NCBI GenBank assembly: GCA_003584005.1
Contig: QXHL01000005.1
Location: 45,901 to 109,900 of the forward strand
Direction of reading: 5' to 3'
DNA: 64,000 nt
Origin: Alicyclobacillaceae bacterium I2511
Lineage (GTDB): Bacteria; Bacillota; Bacilli; Alicyclobacillales; Alicyclobacillaceae
Part shown: positions 47,024 through 55,716 of the stretch, piece by piece
How the letters are laid out: each line of letters begins with the position of its first letter
How positions within the stretch are numbered: position 1 is the stretch's first letter
Position numbers and translations under genes: made by a program
Notes under the pieces: model-generated
Seen by the model: the letters and a program-made list of their open reading frames with translations, nothing else
Told to the model about the DNA's origin: nothing
The model's database searches: none

Positions 47024-47054
47024 ACAGAACAGCCACCCGGTTGTTCTGTTTTTT
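47024..47054 (+). terminator. Intrinsic terminator after gmk
   Basis: ACAGAACA (47024-47031) pairs with TGTTCTGT (47042-47049), followed by TTTTTT. It lies 57 bases before coaBC, in the place where rpoZ would be expected. Confidence 0.88.
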
Positions 47055-47110
47055 CTATCCAATGAGGAACGTATTCCAATGTGGCATGCATTCCGAAGGA
47101 GGGTTCAGTT

Positions 47111-48325
47111 TTGACAGAGACTGTTTTGGTAGGGGTAGGCGGTGGCATAGCGGCTTTCAAGGCCGTAGCCTTATGTAGCCAACTGGTGAAACAAAATATG
47201 CGGGTGCGAGTAGTGATGACACCCAATGCACAGCGTTTTGTACAACCGTTGACTTTCCAGGCGATTACGCACGAACCCGTTCTAACCGACGTGTTTAGCG
47301 AACCCAACGCGCAGGAAATTGCTCATATTGCCTGGGCGGATTTGGCATCTGTCTATGTCATAGCCCCTGCTACTGCGGACTTGATTGGCAAACTTGCTGC
47401 GGGCATCGCGGATGATCCGGTGACCACCGTCGCACTGGCTATACAAGGTTCTTTGCTGCTTGCTCCGTCTATGAACGTTCACATGTGGCATCATCCAGCA
47501 GTGCAGGCGAATTTGCAGCAACTCTCGCAGCGCGGAGTGTTGGTGATGAATCCTGCGTCCGGACCGTTGGCCTGTGGTTACAACGGTCAGGGCAGACTCC
47601 CTGAACCGGAAGAGATTGCAGCACAAGTGCTTCGCTTAGTGCGCCACAGCAAGGATTTAGCGGGGATGCGTTTGCTAATTACCGCAGGGCCAACCGTGGA
47701 AGACTTAGACCCCGTACGGTATTTGAGCAACGCCTCCACTGGAAAGATGGGGTATGCTCTAGCCGCTGCAGGGGTTGCCCGTGGTGCTGTAGTAACCTTA
47801 GTTTCTGGACCAGTGCACCTCAATCCTCTGGCAGGGGTAAAAATGATTGGTGTACGCTCCACACAACAAATGTTAGAGGCAGTTATGGAGAACTGGTCCA
47901 ACGCTGATGTGTTGATTGCCGCTGCGGCACCTGCAGACTTTCGACCAGTTCAACCCCTTACACATAAATGGAAAAAATCCGCAGGCATTCCTACTCTGGA
48001 ATTAGAGTCTACGCCCGACATTTTGGCTACGGCTGCAGCTAATAAACAAGCCACACAATTCGTCGTCGGCTTTGCTGCTGAAACTAGGGACGCAGTACAG
48101 TATGGAATGAACAAATTAATAAAAAAAGGATTGGATATGATTGTAGTCAATGATGTTACAGAGCCAGGTGCGGGGTTTGCAGGAGATACAAATCATGTTC
48201 TTTTACTGCGCCGCGACGGCACCCAGCAGGATATCCCCTTGGCTTCAAAGAGAGTCGTGGCAGACTCCCTCTTGGATGAAGTGATGCGCATGCGTACAGC
48301 AGGGAACTTCGTCACAGGGGCGTGA
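47111..48325 (+). CDS. coaBC: Bifunctional CoaBC (phosphopantothenoylcysteine synthetase/decarboxylase)
   Basis: 404 residues. It joins 4'-phosphopantothenate to cysteine (CTP) and decarboxylates the product, two steps of CoA synthesis. N-terminal flavin-binding CoaC domain ([22 protein letters not shown] with PASGPLACG), C-terminal CoaB domain ([18 protein letters not shown], then VNDV). The start is TTG 47111 after GAAGGAGGG. Its promoter was not recognised. Confidence 0.95.
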   Translation: MTETVLVGVGGGIAAFKAVALCSQLVKQNMRVRVVMTPNAQRFVQPLTFQAITHEPVLTDVFSEPNAQEIAHIAWADLASVYVIAPATADLIGKLAAGIADDPVTTVALAIQGSLLLAPSMNVHMWHHPAVQANLQQLSQRGVLVMNPASGPLACGYNGQGRLPEPEEIAAQVLRLVRHSKDLAGMRLLITAGPTVEDLDPVRYLSNASTGKMGYALAAAGVARGAVVTLVSGPVHLNPLAGVKMIGVRSTQQMLEAVMENWSNADVLIAAAAPADFRPVQPLTHKWKKSAGIPTLELESTPDILATAAANKQATQFVVGFAAETRDAVQYGMNKLIKKGLDMIVVNDVTEPGAGFAGDTNHVLLLRRDGTQQDIPLASKRVVADSLLDEVMRMRTAGNFVTGA

Positions 48326-48330
48326 GACAC

Positions 48331-50820
48331 ATGAGTATCTTGGTAGCTGAGGTTGCTGTTGAATTGCGCAGCAAGGCGGTGGACAGGCTGTTTGATTATC
48401 AGGTGCCTGTACTCTGGGAATCTCGGCTGCAGGTGGGGCAGCGGGTGGAGGTCCCTTTTGGCAGGGTGACGAGGCAAGGACTCGTGATTGCTTTACACTG
48501 GGAGGAGTCGGGGCAGAGAGAACATGCGTTGTCTAAGGCGAGTAGCCAAGAACAAAGGAAGGGCAAGCCATTAAAACTTATCCTAGAAGTCTTAGATGAG
48601 TCACCCCTGTTAACAGGGGAATTGCTATATTTAAGTAAATGGCTGCAAATTCGTTACGGCTGCACATTGACAGATGCCCTGACGGCACTCTTACCCGCTC
48701 CATTTCGTGGGCAAATAGACGCGGTTTATTCCGCCGAGAAAAGTTTAGGAATTTTTGATGTTCAAGCCCAAGCGGTATGGCAGTGGCTGCAAGAAAAGCC
48801 TAGATCCGGGAAAGCATTGCGTCGTCGTTTTGGCCCTGCTGTGACAGGGGTTTTAACCTATCTGCTGGAGAAAGGAGCCATTCATCGACGGTCCAGTGTA
48901 CAACCACTTGTGGGTGCACATCAAATCGCTTTATTGGAGCCCATACTTGAACCGGAATTATTGTTGATTCAGGCGCATAAGAGGCAAAAGAAAGCGCCGA
49001 GGCAAGCGGCTCTTTTACACTTACTGGCCGAACAGGGGACGTTAGAGTTGAAGACCTTAACACTGCAACCTAAGAACTCCGCTGTCCAGGCAATTTGTCA
49101 AGCGGGCTTGGCACGGGTTTTATATGTGCAGCAGGGGCGTCGTCCCAATCCAGCGCAGGTCGCAGTCACTGTGACTCCTTCTCCAGAATCATTTCAGCTA
49201 ACGCCGTGGCAGCGGCAAGCCATTGACGCCATTGGTGAGGCCGTGTGCAGTTCCGAGGAAAACACTTTCGTTTTACATGGGGTAACTGGGAGCGGCAAAA
49301 CGGAAGTCTACCTGCAGGCCATTGAGCAGGTCTTGCAACAATCCGGTGGTGCATTGGTGCTGGTACCAGAAATTGCTTTAACGCCACAGATGGTGGGGCG
49401 TTTTCAAGAGCGTTTCGGTGACCAAGTAGCGATTTTGCATTCCGGTCTGGGGGATGGAGAACGACGGGACGAGTGGCTACGAGTGTTGCGGGGAGAGGCT
49501 CCGATTGTCGTGGGGGCCCGCTCAGCGGTGTTTGCCCCGCTTGCTACCCTGCGCTTAATTGTAGTGGATGAAGAGCATGAGCCCTCCTATAAGCAAGGGG
49601 AAACTCCCTATTATGATGCGAGAGATGTGGCTTTGTGGCGGGCACAGTATCATCATGCAACGGTTGTTCTGGGATCTGCAACCCCTTCTCTCGAAGCATT
49701 ACACCGAGTGAGCAAGGGGGAGGCCCATCTTTTAGCACTGCCAGAGCGGGTTCATGGACGTGGATTGCCACCTGTAGAGGTGGTGGATATGCGTGCGGAG
49801 TTACGCGCGGGGTCACAAGAAATTTTCAGCAGAGCAGTCCTTCAGGGAATTTCTGAGGTACTGACGGCGGGTAGTCAGGCGATTTTGTTTCTCAATCGTC
49901 GAGGCTATGCGGCTTTTGTGCTGTGTCGGTCCTGTGGAGAAACTTTGCTGTGTCCCCATTGTGATATTTCCTTGACCCTCCATCGAGATCAGGGAATAGA
50001 CTGGCTTCGCTGCCATTATTGCGGGTATCAGACTCGCATGCCTACACTATGTCCACACTGTGGTGAACCCGCAATGAGACCGTTTGGTTTGGGGACCCAG
50101 CAGGTAGAAACGGAATTGCAGCGGTTATTTCCCAGGGCTAAGGCATTGCGTATGGATGTGGACACCACTCGTCGCAAAGGTGCTTACCGGGGATTAATTG
50201 AAAGTTTTCTACGTCATGAAGCGGATATTCTCGTGGGAACTCAAATGGTGGCCAAGGGCCTTGATTTCCCGGAAGTGACTTTCGTTGGTGTGATTGCGGC
50301 AGACACGTTGTTCTCGGTTCCGGATTTTCGAGCTGCAGAGCGTACATTCCAGCTAATAACACAGGTTGCAGGACGTGCGGGTCGCGCGCAACGGCCGGGG
50401 CGCACAGTGGTGCAGACCTATCGACCTGATCACTATGCTATCATCGCCGCTGCGCACCATGATCAGGGTTCCTTCTATCGACGGGAAATGGAATTGCGGC
50501 GAGAGTTTGTTTATCCACCATTCTGCGAACTTGCAGTTTTTATGGCGAGTCATCCGCAAGAACATGTGGCCCGAGGGGCAGCAGCTCGCTTCGAACGAGA
50601 AGTTTCACGCCGGTTAGTTGCCAAGGCTGTGGGAATCCTCCCCGCTGTGCCTGCGGGTGTTTCTCGGGTTGGAGACCACTATCGGTATCAAGTTGTGGTA
50701 AAGTATTCTCATTGGCAAGCGGTGGGAACGGAAGTGGTTTCAGCATATCGGCTGGTTCTTGACAAGATGCTGCCACTGCATGGCATCTGTACCCTCAATG
50801 TCCACGCGGGACGAATTTAA
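48331..50820 (+). CDS. priA: Primosomal helicase PriA
   Basis: 829 residues. PriA restarts stalled replication forks. N-terminal 3' DNA-binding domain; helicase core with GVTGSGKTEVYL (Walker A), VVDEEHEPSYKQG (DEEH, Walker B), then paired zinc-binding cysteines (CRSCGETLLCPHC, CHYCGYQ, CPHCGEP) and motifs V/VI (GTQMVAKGLDFP, QVAGRAGRAQRPG). ATG 48331 is chosen; GTG 48322 overlaps the coaBC stop and is in frame. Confidence 0.95.
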   Translation: MSILVAEVAVELRSKAVDRLFDYQVPVLWESRLQVGQRVEVPFGRVTRQGLVIALHWEESGQREHALSKASSQEQRKGKPLKLILEVLDESPLLTGELLYLSKWLQIRYGCTLTDALTALLPAPFRGQIDAVYSAEKSLGIFDVQAQAVWQWLQEKPRSGKALRRRFGPAVTGVLTYLLEKGAIHRRSSVQPLVGAHQIALLEPILEPELLLIQAHKRQKKAPRQAALLHLLAEQGTLELKTLTLQPKNSAVQAICQAGLARVLYVQQGRRPNPAQVAVTVTPSPESFQLTPWQRQAIDAIGEAVCSSEENTFVLHGVTGSGKTEVYLQAIEQVLQQSGGALVLVPEIALTPQMVGRFQERFGDQVAILHSGLGDGERRDEWLRVLRGEAPIVVGARSAVFAPLATLRLIVVDEEHEPSYKQGETPYYDARDVALWRAQYHHATVVLGSATPSLEALHRVSKGEAHLLALPERVHGRGLPPVEVVDMRAELRAGSQEIFSRAVLQGISEVLTAGSQAILFLNRRGYAAFVLCRSCGETLLCPHCDISLTLHRDQGIDWLRCHYCGYQTRMPTLCPHCGEPAMRPFGLGTQQVETELQRLFPRAKALRMDVDTTRRKGAYRGLIESFLRHEADILVGTQMVAKGLDFPEVTFVGVIAADTLFSVPDFRAAERTFQLITQVAGRAGRAQRPGRTVVQTYRPDHYAIIAAAHHDQGSFYRREMELRREFVYPPFCELAVFMASHPQEHVARGAAARFEREVSRRLVAKAVGILPAVPAGVSRVGDHYRYQVVVKYSHWQAVGTEVVSAYRLVLDKMLPLHGICTLNVHAGRI

Positions 50821-50881
50821 AGGGGTTCCTGTTTATATTATCTTCTACAGAAGTCAATTGGTAAAAGGGAGCTGATTTCCG

Positions 50882-51361
50882 TTGAGCATACGCATCATTC
50901 GTACAGGCAATGACCCGGTGTTGCGTCAGGTTGCCAAACCAGTCCCTGTCATTAATAAGGGAATTGAAAAATTGTTGGACGACATGGCAGAAACCATGTA
51001 TCACGCCGATGGTGTCGGGTTGGCAGCGGTGCAGATTGGGGTTATGAAACGGATTGCTGTGGTAGATGTGGGTGAAGGTCTGGTGGAATTGGTAAATCCA
51101 AATATTATAGAAAAGGAAGGGATACAAACGGGCACTGAAGGCTGTCTGTCATTACCTGGGTTGCGGGGTGATGTGACAAGGGCACAACGAATTAAAGTCC
51201 GGGCAACCAACCGCCAGGGGGATTCGGTGGAGTACGTGGCCATGGACCTGTTTGCCAGGGCAATTCAGCATGAAATTGATCATCTGGATGGAATCTTATT
51301 TATTGACTACCTGCAGCCGTCGGAAATTATCCATGAACAAGAACAGGAGTTTCGTTCATGA
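50882..51361 (+). CDS. def: Peptide deformylase
   Basis: 159 residues. It removes the formyl group from nascent proteins. All three metal/active-site motifs are present: GVGLAAVQIG, EGCLSLPG and QHEIDHLDG. This is the shorter type-I-like form. The start is TTG 50882 with AAAAGGGAG upstream. It overlaps fmt (ATGA). Confidence 0.95.
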   Translation: MSIRIIRTGNDPVLRQVAKPVPVINKGIEKLLDDMAETMYHADGVGLAAVQIGVMKRIAVVDVGEGLVELVNPNIIEKEGIQTGTEGCLSLPGLRGDVTRAQRIKVRATNRQGDSVEYVAMDLFARAIQHEIDHLDGILFIDYLQPSEIIHEQEQEFRS

Positions 51362-52341
51362 CACAGATGCAGGTGCGTGTTTTGTTTATGGGAACCCCGG
51401 ATTTTGCACTTCCTGTACTGGCGGCTTTGGCAGAGGATGTGCGGGTGCACGTGGTGGGTGTGGTCACACAGCCAGACCGTCCGGTTGGGCGCAAACGGGA
51501 ACTGGCGGCGTCACCAGTCAAGCGTGCAGCGCAGGCATACGGGATAGCCGTGATGCAGCCTGAAAGGATTCGCAATCCAGAGACATTGGCTGTTCTCTCA
51601 AATTTGCAACCGGATGTGATGGTGACAGCGGCGTATGGACAGTTGCTTCCGCAGCGTTTGTTAGATATCCCTAAGTATGGATGTTTAAATATCCATGCCT
51701 CACTGTTGCCCCGCTGGCGTGGTGCAGCACCAATTCAGCGGGCACTGCTGGCGGAAGATGAACGGACAGGCGTGACAGTGATGAAAACGGTCAAGGCTTT
51801 GGATGCAGGCCCAGTGCTGGGTGTGCACGAAGTTCCAATCACCAATGTGGATGATGCGGGCACACTCCACGACACACTGGCCCAAAGCGGAGCGCAACTG
51901 CTGATGAAGGTATTGTTTCCCTACGTTAGAGGAGAAATTCAGCCCCAACCGCAGGGACAAGAAGGGGTCACTTACGCAGACAAAATTGAACGAGTCGATG
52001 AATTTGTCGATTGGTCCAAGACTAGGCAAAAAGTGGACAGGCAGATCCGGGCATTGCGACCGTGGCCAGGCTCTGTGGCGCTATTGTCCACTACTCAACT
52101 GAAAGTATGGCGAGTGGATTACTCTTCAATAATTGGCCCATCGATCCCGTTGGTACAAGGATTGTTTGTAGAACCCGGGCAGATTTGGGCCATTCAGGGC
52201 GAACGGCCCTGGGTTCGTTGTGGGGATGGCTGGATGCAGTTAGTTACTGTCCAGCCAGAGGGTAGAAAGGCCATGGATGCAGCAGATTGGTGGCGCGGAT
52301 TGCGCAATCAACCGACACGATTTGAGAGGTGGGTTCCATGA
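51358..52341 (+). CDS. fmt: Methionyl-tRNA formyltransferase
   Basis: 327 residues. It formylates initiator Met-tRNA using 10-formyl-THF. N-terminal formyltransferase fold with the ASLLPRWRGAAPIQRAL block (catalytic Asn/His/Asp region, with the folate-site GCLNIH just before) and a C-terminal OB-like domain. It is coupled to def upstream and rsmB downstream by ATGA overlaps, a standard translation operon. Confidence 0.95.
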   Translation: MTQMQVRVLFMGTPDFALPVLAALAEDVRVHVVGVVTQPDRPVGRKRELAASPVKRAAQAYGIAVMQPERIRNPETLAVLSNLQPDVMVTAAYGQLLPQRLLDIPKYGCLNIHASLLPRWRGAAPIQRALLAEDERTGVTVMKTVKALDAGPVLGVHEVPITNVDDAGTLHDTLAQSGAQLLMKVLFPYVRGEIQPQPQGQEGVTYADKIERVDEFVDWSKTRQKVDRQIRALRPWPGSVALLSTTQLKVWRVDYSSIIGPSIPLVQGLFVEPGQIWAIQGERPWVRCGDGWMQLVTVQPEGRKAMDAADWWRGLRNQPTRFERWVP

Positions 52342-53714
52342 TTGGCATTGCCCGTCAAATTGCTTTGATGGTTCTGCTAGACATGGAGCAACGAGGTCGC
52401 TATATCAATCAAGCCCTACGCCAACGCTTGAAAGGGGTGTCTTTAGATGAACGAGACAAGGCTTTAGTGACTGAAATTGCCTATGGGACACTGCAACGTC
52501 GTCGTTCTTTGGACACTGCCTTGTCTACAGCATCTCGTCGCCCCATCTTGGAACTTGATCCAGTGGTACTAACCATTCTGCGCATGACTGCATTTCAGAT
52601 ATACTTTTTAGACAGAGTGCCGGCCTACGCGGCGGTAGATGATGGGGTAGAGTTGTGCAAAAAGCATGCACCGCGGGCTGCTGGTTTTGTCAATGGGGTA
52701 TTGCGCTCGCTTTTGCGAAATACGTCGGATATTATCCCACAGTTGCTGGAATGGACCGCAAAGTTGCCTTGGGTGCGCGCAATGGGTGTGCGTCATTCCT
52801 ATCCAGACTGGATTGTAGAGCACTTGGAGCGGGAATTTGGCCGCCCTCGTACGGAGCGAATGTTGATTGCTTGTAATGAACCGCCGTTTTTGAGTTTGCG
52901 AGTCAATGCCAGACAAAGTACACCTGAACAATTTCTGCAAGCTCAGACTTCGACTTTTCGTTCTCAGGCAATTATTTCAAAGGTCTCCCCGCACAACTTG
53001 CGACTTGTGCACGGTCTGGATGTGGAAACTTGGCCGTCCTATATTCGCGGCGAGGTGTCCGTGCAAGACGAAACATCCGCACTGGTGGTACCCCTGTTGC
53101 ATCCGCAACCAGGACAGCGATTGTTGGACATGTGCGCAGGAGTTGGCACAAAAACGACACAATTGGCGGAACTGGCGGGCGCAACCAGTAGGGTGGATGC
53201 TTGCGACATCTACGAGTATAAGCTGGATCAATTAGAACAAAATAGTCGCCGCCTGCATCTTGACACGGTTCACACAATGCTGGGTGATGCCCGCTCGTTG
53301 CCACACCATTTAAATTATTTACAGGCCTACGATGGAGTACTTCTGGATGCCCCATGCAGTGGGCTGGGCGTGATGCGCCGCAGGCCAGATATTCGTTGGC
53401 GGCGCCAGTGGCAGGATGTCGAATCTTTATCACAGCTACAACGGGAGTTGCTGACCGCGGCTTTGCAACTAGTAAAACCAGGTGGAAACTTGGTGTACGC
53501 CACATGCACACTTTTACCCGAGGAAAACCAGCAGGTTGTGAAATCAGTCTTACAAGAATATGGACAAGATTGGTTGGTAGACAACTTGGTGGACGATGAT
53601 CTGCCTGCTGTATTTCGTAATCTTGCCAGTCCTGGGTTACCCGGTTGGCTCGTGACCCCAGAACAGCATGGAACCGATGGATTTTACATGGTGCGCCTGC
53701 GTCGTCGCCTGTGA
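52338..53714 (+). CDS. rsmB: 16S rRNA (cytosine-C5)-methyltransferase RsmB
   Basis: 458 residues. RsmB methylates C967 of 16S rRNA. N-terminal NusB-like RNA-binding domain (about 1-140), then the SAM-binding methyltransferase domain with DMCAGVGTKTTQLAE, DAPCSGLGVMRRRPDIRW (helper cysteine) and ATCTLLPEENQ (nucleophile cysteine). ATG 52338 overlaps the fmt stop with GAGAGGTGG upstream; GTG 52329 is in frame but inside that SD. Confidence 0.94.
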   Translation: MIGIARQIALMVLLDMEQRGRYINQALRQRLKGVSLDERDKALVTEIAYGTLQRRRSLDTALSTASRRPILELDPVVLTILRMTAFQIYFLDRVPAYAAVDDGVELCKKHAPRAAGFVNGVLRSLLRNTSDIIPQLLEWTAKLPWVRAMGVRHSYPDWIVEHLEREFGRPRTERMLIACNEPPFLSLRVNARQSTPEQFLQAQTSTFRSQAIISKVSPHNLRLVHGLDVETWPSYIRGEVSVQDETSALVVPLLHPQPGQRLLDMCAGVGTKTTQLAELAGATSRVDACDIYEYKLDQLEQNSRRLHLDTVHTMLGDARSLPHHLNYLQAYDGVLLDAPCSGLGVMRRRPDIRWRRQWQDVESLSQLQRELLTAALQLVKPGGNLVYATCTLLPEENQQVVKSVLQEYGQDWLVDNLVDDDLPAVFRNLASPGLPGWLVTPEQHGTDGFYMVRLRRRL

Positions 53715-53752
53715 CACAATGTGGAGTACTGCTGATAGTTGTACATCCAGGC

Positions 53753-53764
53753 TTGACATGTCAA
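53753..53764. promoter_or_regulatory. Perfect 12-bp palindrome with a -35-like half, before rlmN
   Basis: TTGACATGTCAA reads the same on both strands; its left half is a consensus -35, but no good -10 lies 16-18 bp downstream. It may be an operator or chance. It is about 90 bases before the chosen rlmN start. Confidence 0.35.
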
Positions 53765-53851
53765 TATATAAATGAAAAATCCAGGGGATGAGGGGTGCCC
53801 AAACTGAAACTTTCACCGGTATTGGATACGCGGGACCAGGGAGCCGTCTCA

Positions 53852-54892
53852 ATGCGCCATTTGTATGATATGAGATTTGATGAGATGAAGGCGTGGTTGA
53901 AAGTACTCCAGCAGCCCGGCTATCGCGCCCAGCAGGTTTTCCAGTGGTTGTATCAGTGGCGTGTCACTGATGTCGTACAAATGAGCAACCTGCCTCAGAA
54001 ACTGCGGGATGAATTACAACAGAACACCCGTATGACAACTTCGCATGTGGTCACGCGCCAGGTCTCGCGCTTGGATGGAACGACCAAATTTTTGCTGGGG
54101 TGGCCTGATGGGGTTACCGTAGAAACGGTTCTGATGCGGCATGATTACGGCAACAGTGTATGTGTTTCAAGTCAAGTTGGATGCAAAATGGGCTGTAATT
54201 TTTGTGCTTCCACCTTGGGGGGCATGATTCGTCAAATGTCTGCAGGTGAAATGGTGGAACAGGTGCTGTATAGTCAGCGTCTCCTTGACGGACAGGATGA
54301 GCGGGTTTCCTCCGTTGTTTTGATGGGTTCCGGAGAACCCATGGATAATTACGATGAAGTCATGAGATTCATCGATATTGTCAACGATCCCAATGGTTTG
54401 AACATCGGTCAACGACATGTTACCGTTTCAACGGTGGGAGTGGTGCCAGGAATCGTTCGCTTGGCAGACGAAGGCCGTCCGGTCACGCTCGCGGTCTCTT
54501 TGCATGCGCCAACGGACGAACTGCGTTCATCCATGATGCCCATCAATAAGGCCTACCCTATTTCAGAGTTGTTGCAGGCCTGCCGTTATTACGTGCATAA
54601 AACGGGGCGACGGATTTCCTTCGAATACGCACTAATTGGCGGCAAGAATGATGCTTTGCAAGAGGCTCGAAAACTGGCGGAACTGCTGCATGATTTGCCA
54701 GCACATGTAAATTTAATTCCAGTCAATTTTGTTCCCGAGCGAAGTTATAAGAGAACTCCGCCAGACAGGGTGCAAGAGTTTCTCAACGAGTTAAAGGCCA
54801 TGGGGATAAATGCCACAATTCGCCGCGAGATGGGTCACGATATTTCAGCCGCTTGCGGGCAGTTGCGGGCTGAACAGGCGAAGCGACTCTAA
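53852..54892 (+). CDS. rlmN: RlmN, 23S rRNA/tRNA adenine-C2 methyltransferase (radical SAM)
   Basis: 346 residues. RlmN makes 2-methyladenosine at A2503 of 23S rRNA and A37 of some tRNAs. The radical SAM cluster cysteines are Cys111, Cys115 and Cys118 (CKMGCNFC); GSGEPMDNYDEV and SLHAPTDELRSSMMPIN follow. ATG 53852 with AGGGAG 8 nt upstream gives the typical N-terminus; GTG 53795, also with an SD, would add 19 residues. Confidence 0.94.
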   Translation: MRHLYDMRFDEMKAWLKVLQQPGYRAQQVFQWLYQWRVTDVVQMSNLPQKLRDELQQNTRMTTSHVVTRQVSRLDGTTKFLLGWPDGVTVETVLMRHDYGNSVCVSSQVGCKMGCNFCASTLGGMIRQMSAGEMVEQVLYSQRLLDGQDERVSSVVLMGSGEPMDNYDEVMRFIDIVNDPNGLNIGQRHVTVSTVGVVPGIVRLADEGRPVTLAVSLHAPTDELRSSMMPINKAYPISELLQACRYYVHKTGRRISFEYALIGGKNDALQEARKLAELLHDLPAHVNLIPVNFVPERSYKRTPPDRVQEFLNELKAMGINATIRREMGHDISAACGQLRAEQAKRL

Positions 54893-54948
54893 TCAGAATC
54901 GACGGGAATAGATGAGGGTTAGGCCAAGGGGTAAAGAGGTGAGTCAGG

Positions 54949-55716
54949 ATGTTGTTTGCTGCAAGGTCTCATATTGGCCTTGTCCGCCAAATGAATCAGG
55001 ACAGTTTTGGGCTGTTGCAAGGGACAAAAGATCCGTGGCAACTGACAGTTATCGCAGATGGTATGGGCGGGGCATCGGCGGGCGAGGTGGCCAGCAAATT
55101 GGCCACGGAGACGGTACTCAACTTGCTGTCCAACAAGGTGAAACAACCGGATATTAATCCGGAACAGGAACTACTGACAGCGGTTCAGGAAGCTAATCAA
55201 AAAATATGGTTGACGGCGCAGTCCGCCGAAATCTACGCAGGTATGGGGACGACGCTGGTTGCCGCCTTGACCTCTCCAAGTATTGTCGCCATTGTCCACA
55301 TTGGGGACAGTCGAGCTTACTTGCTCAGCGAGGGTGTCCTACAACAAGTCACACAGGACCATTCCCTGGTTGGTGAGTTGGTACGGCGCGGCCAGTTGTC
55401 GGAAGAGGAAGCTTTGACACATCCACAACGCAATATTGTCACTCGTTCTTTGGGTACTGCCAGCGACAGTGAACCGGAATATCACAGTTTTGCTTGGGGA
55501 ATAGGGGATATTCTGTTGCTGTGTACGGACGGTTTGTCAAATCTGTTGCGTAGCCATGAACTTCGGGATTTGCTACAGCCCTTGGTTGGGGCGCACTCCG
55601 ATACAGAAGTTGAAGAGTGTGCACAACGGTTGGTAGGCCTCGCGCTGGAACGGGGTGCACCGGACAACATTACCTTGGCGCTTGTGGTACATCAGGAGGG
55701 GACGGTCAGCGAATGA
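54949..55716 (+). CDS. prpC: PP2C-type Ser/Thr phosphatase Stp (PrpC)
   Basis: 255 residues. It reverses phosphorylation by the adjacent PASTA kinase. PPM metal-site motifs: RQMNQDSFGLL, VIADGMGGASAGEVAS, GDSRAYLL, LLCTDGLSNLL and APDNITLALV. ATG 54949 behind AAAGAGGTGAG. Its stop overlaps the kinase start. Confidence 0.95.
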   Translation: MLFAARSHIGLVRQMNQDSFGLLQGTKDPWQLTVIADGMGGASAGEVASKLATETVLNLLSNKVKQPDINPEQELLTAVQEANQKIWLTAQSAEIYAGMGTTLVAALTSPSIVAIVHIGDSRAYLLSEGVLQQVTQDHSLVGELVRRGQLSEEEALTHPQRNIVTRSLGTASDSEPEYHSFAWGIGDILLLCTDGLSNLLRSHELRDLLQPLVGAHSDTEVEECAQRLVGLALERGAPDNITLALVVHQEGTVSE

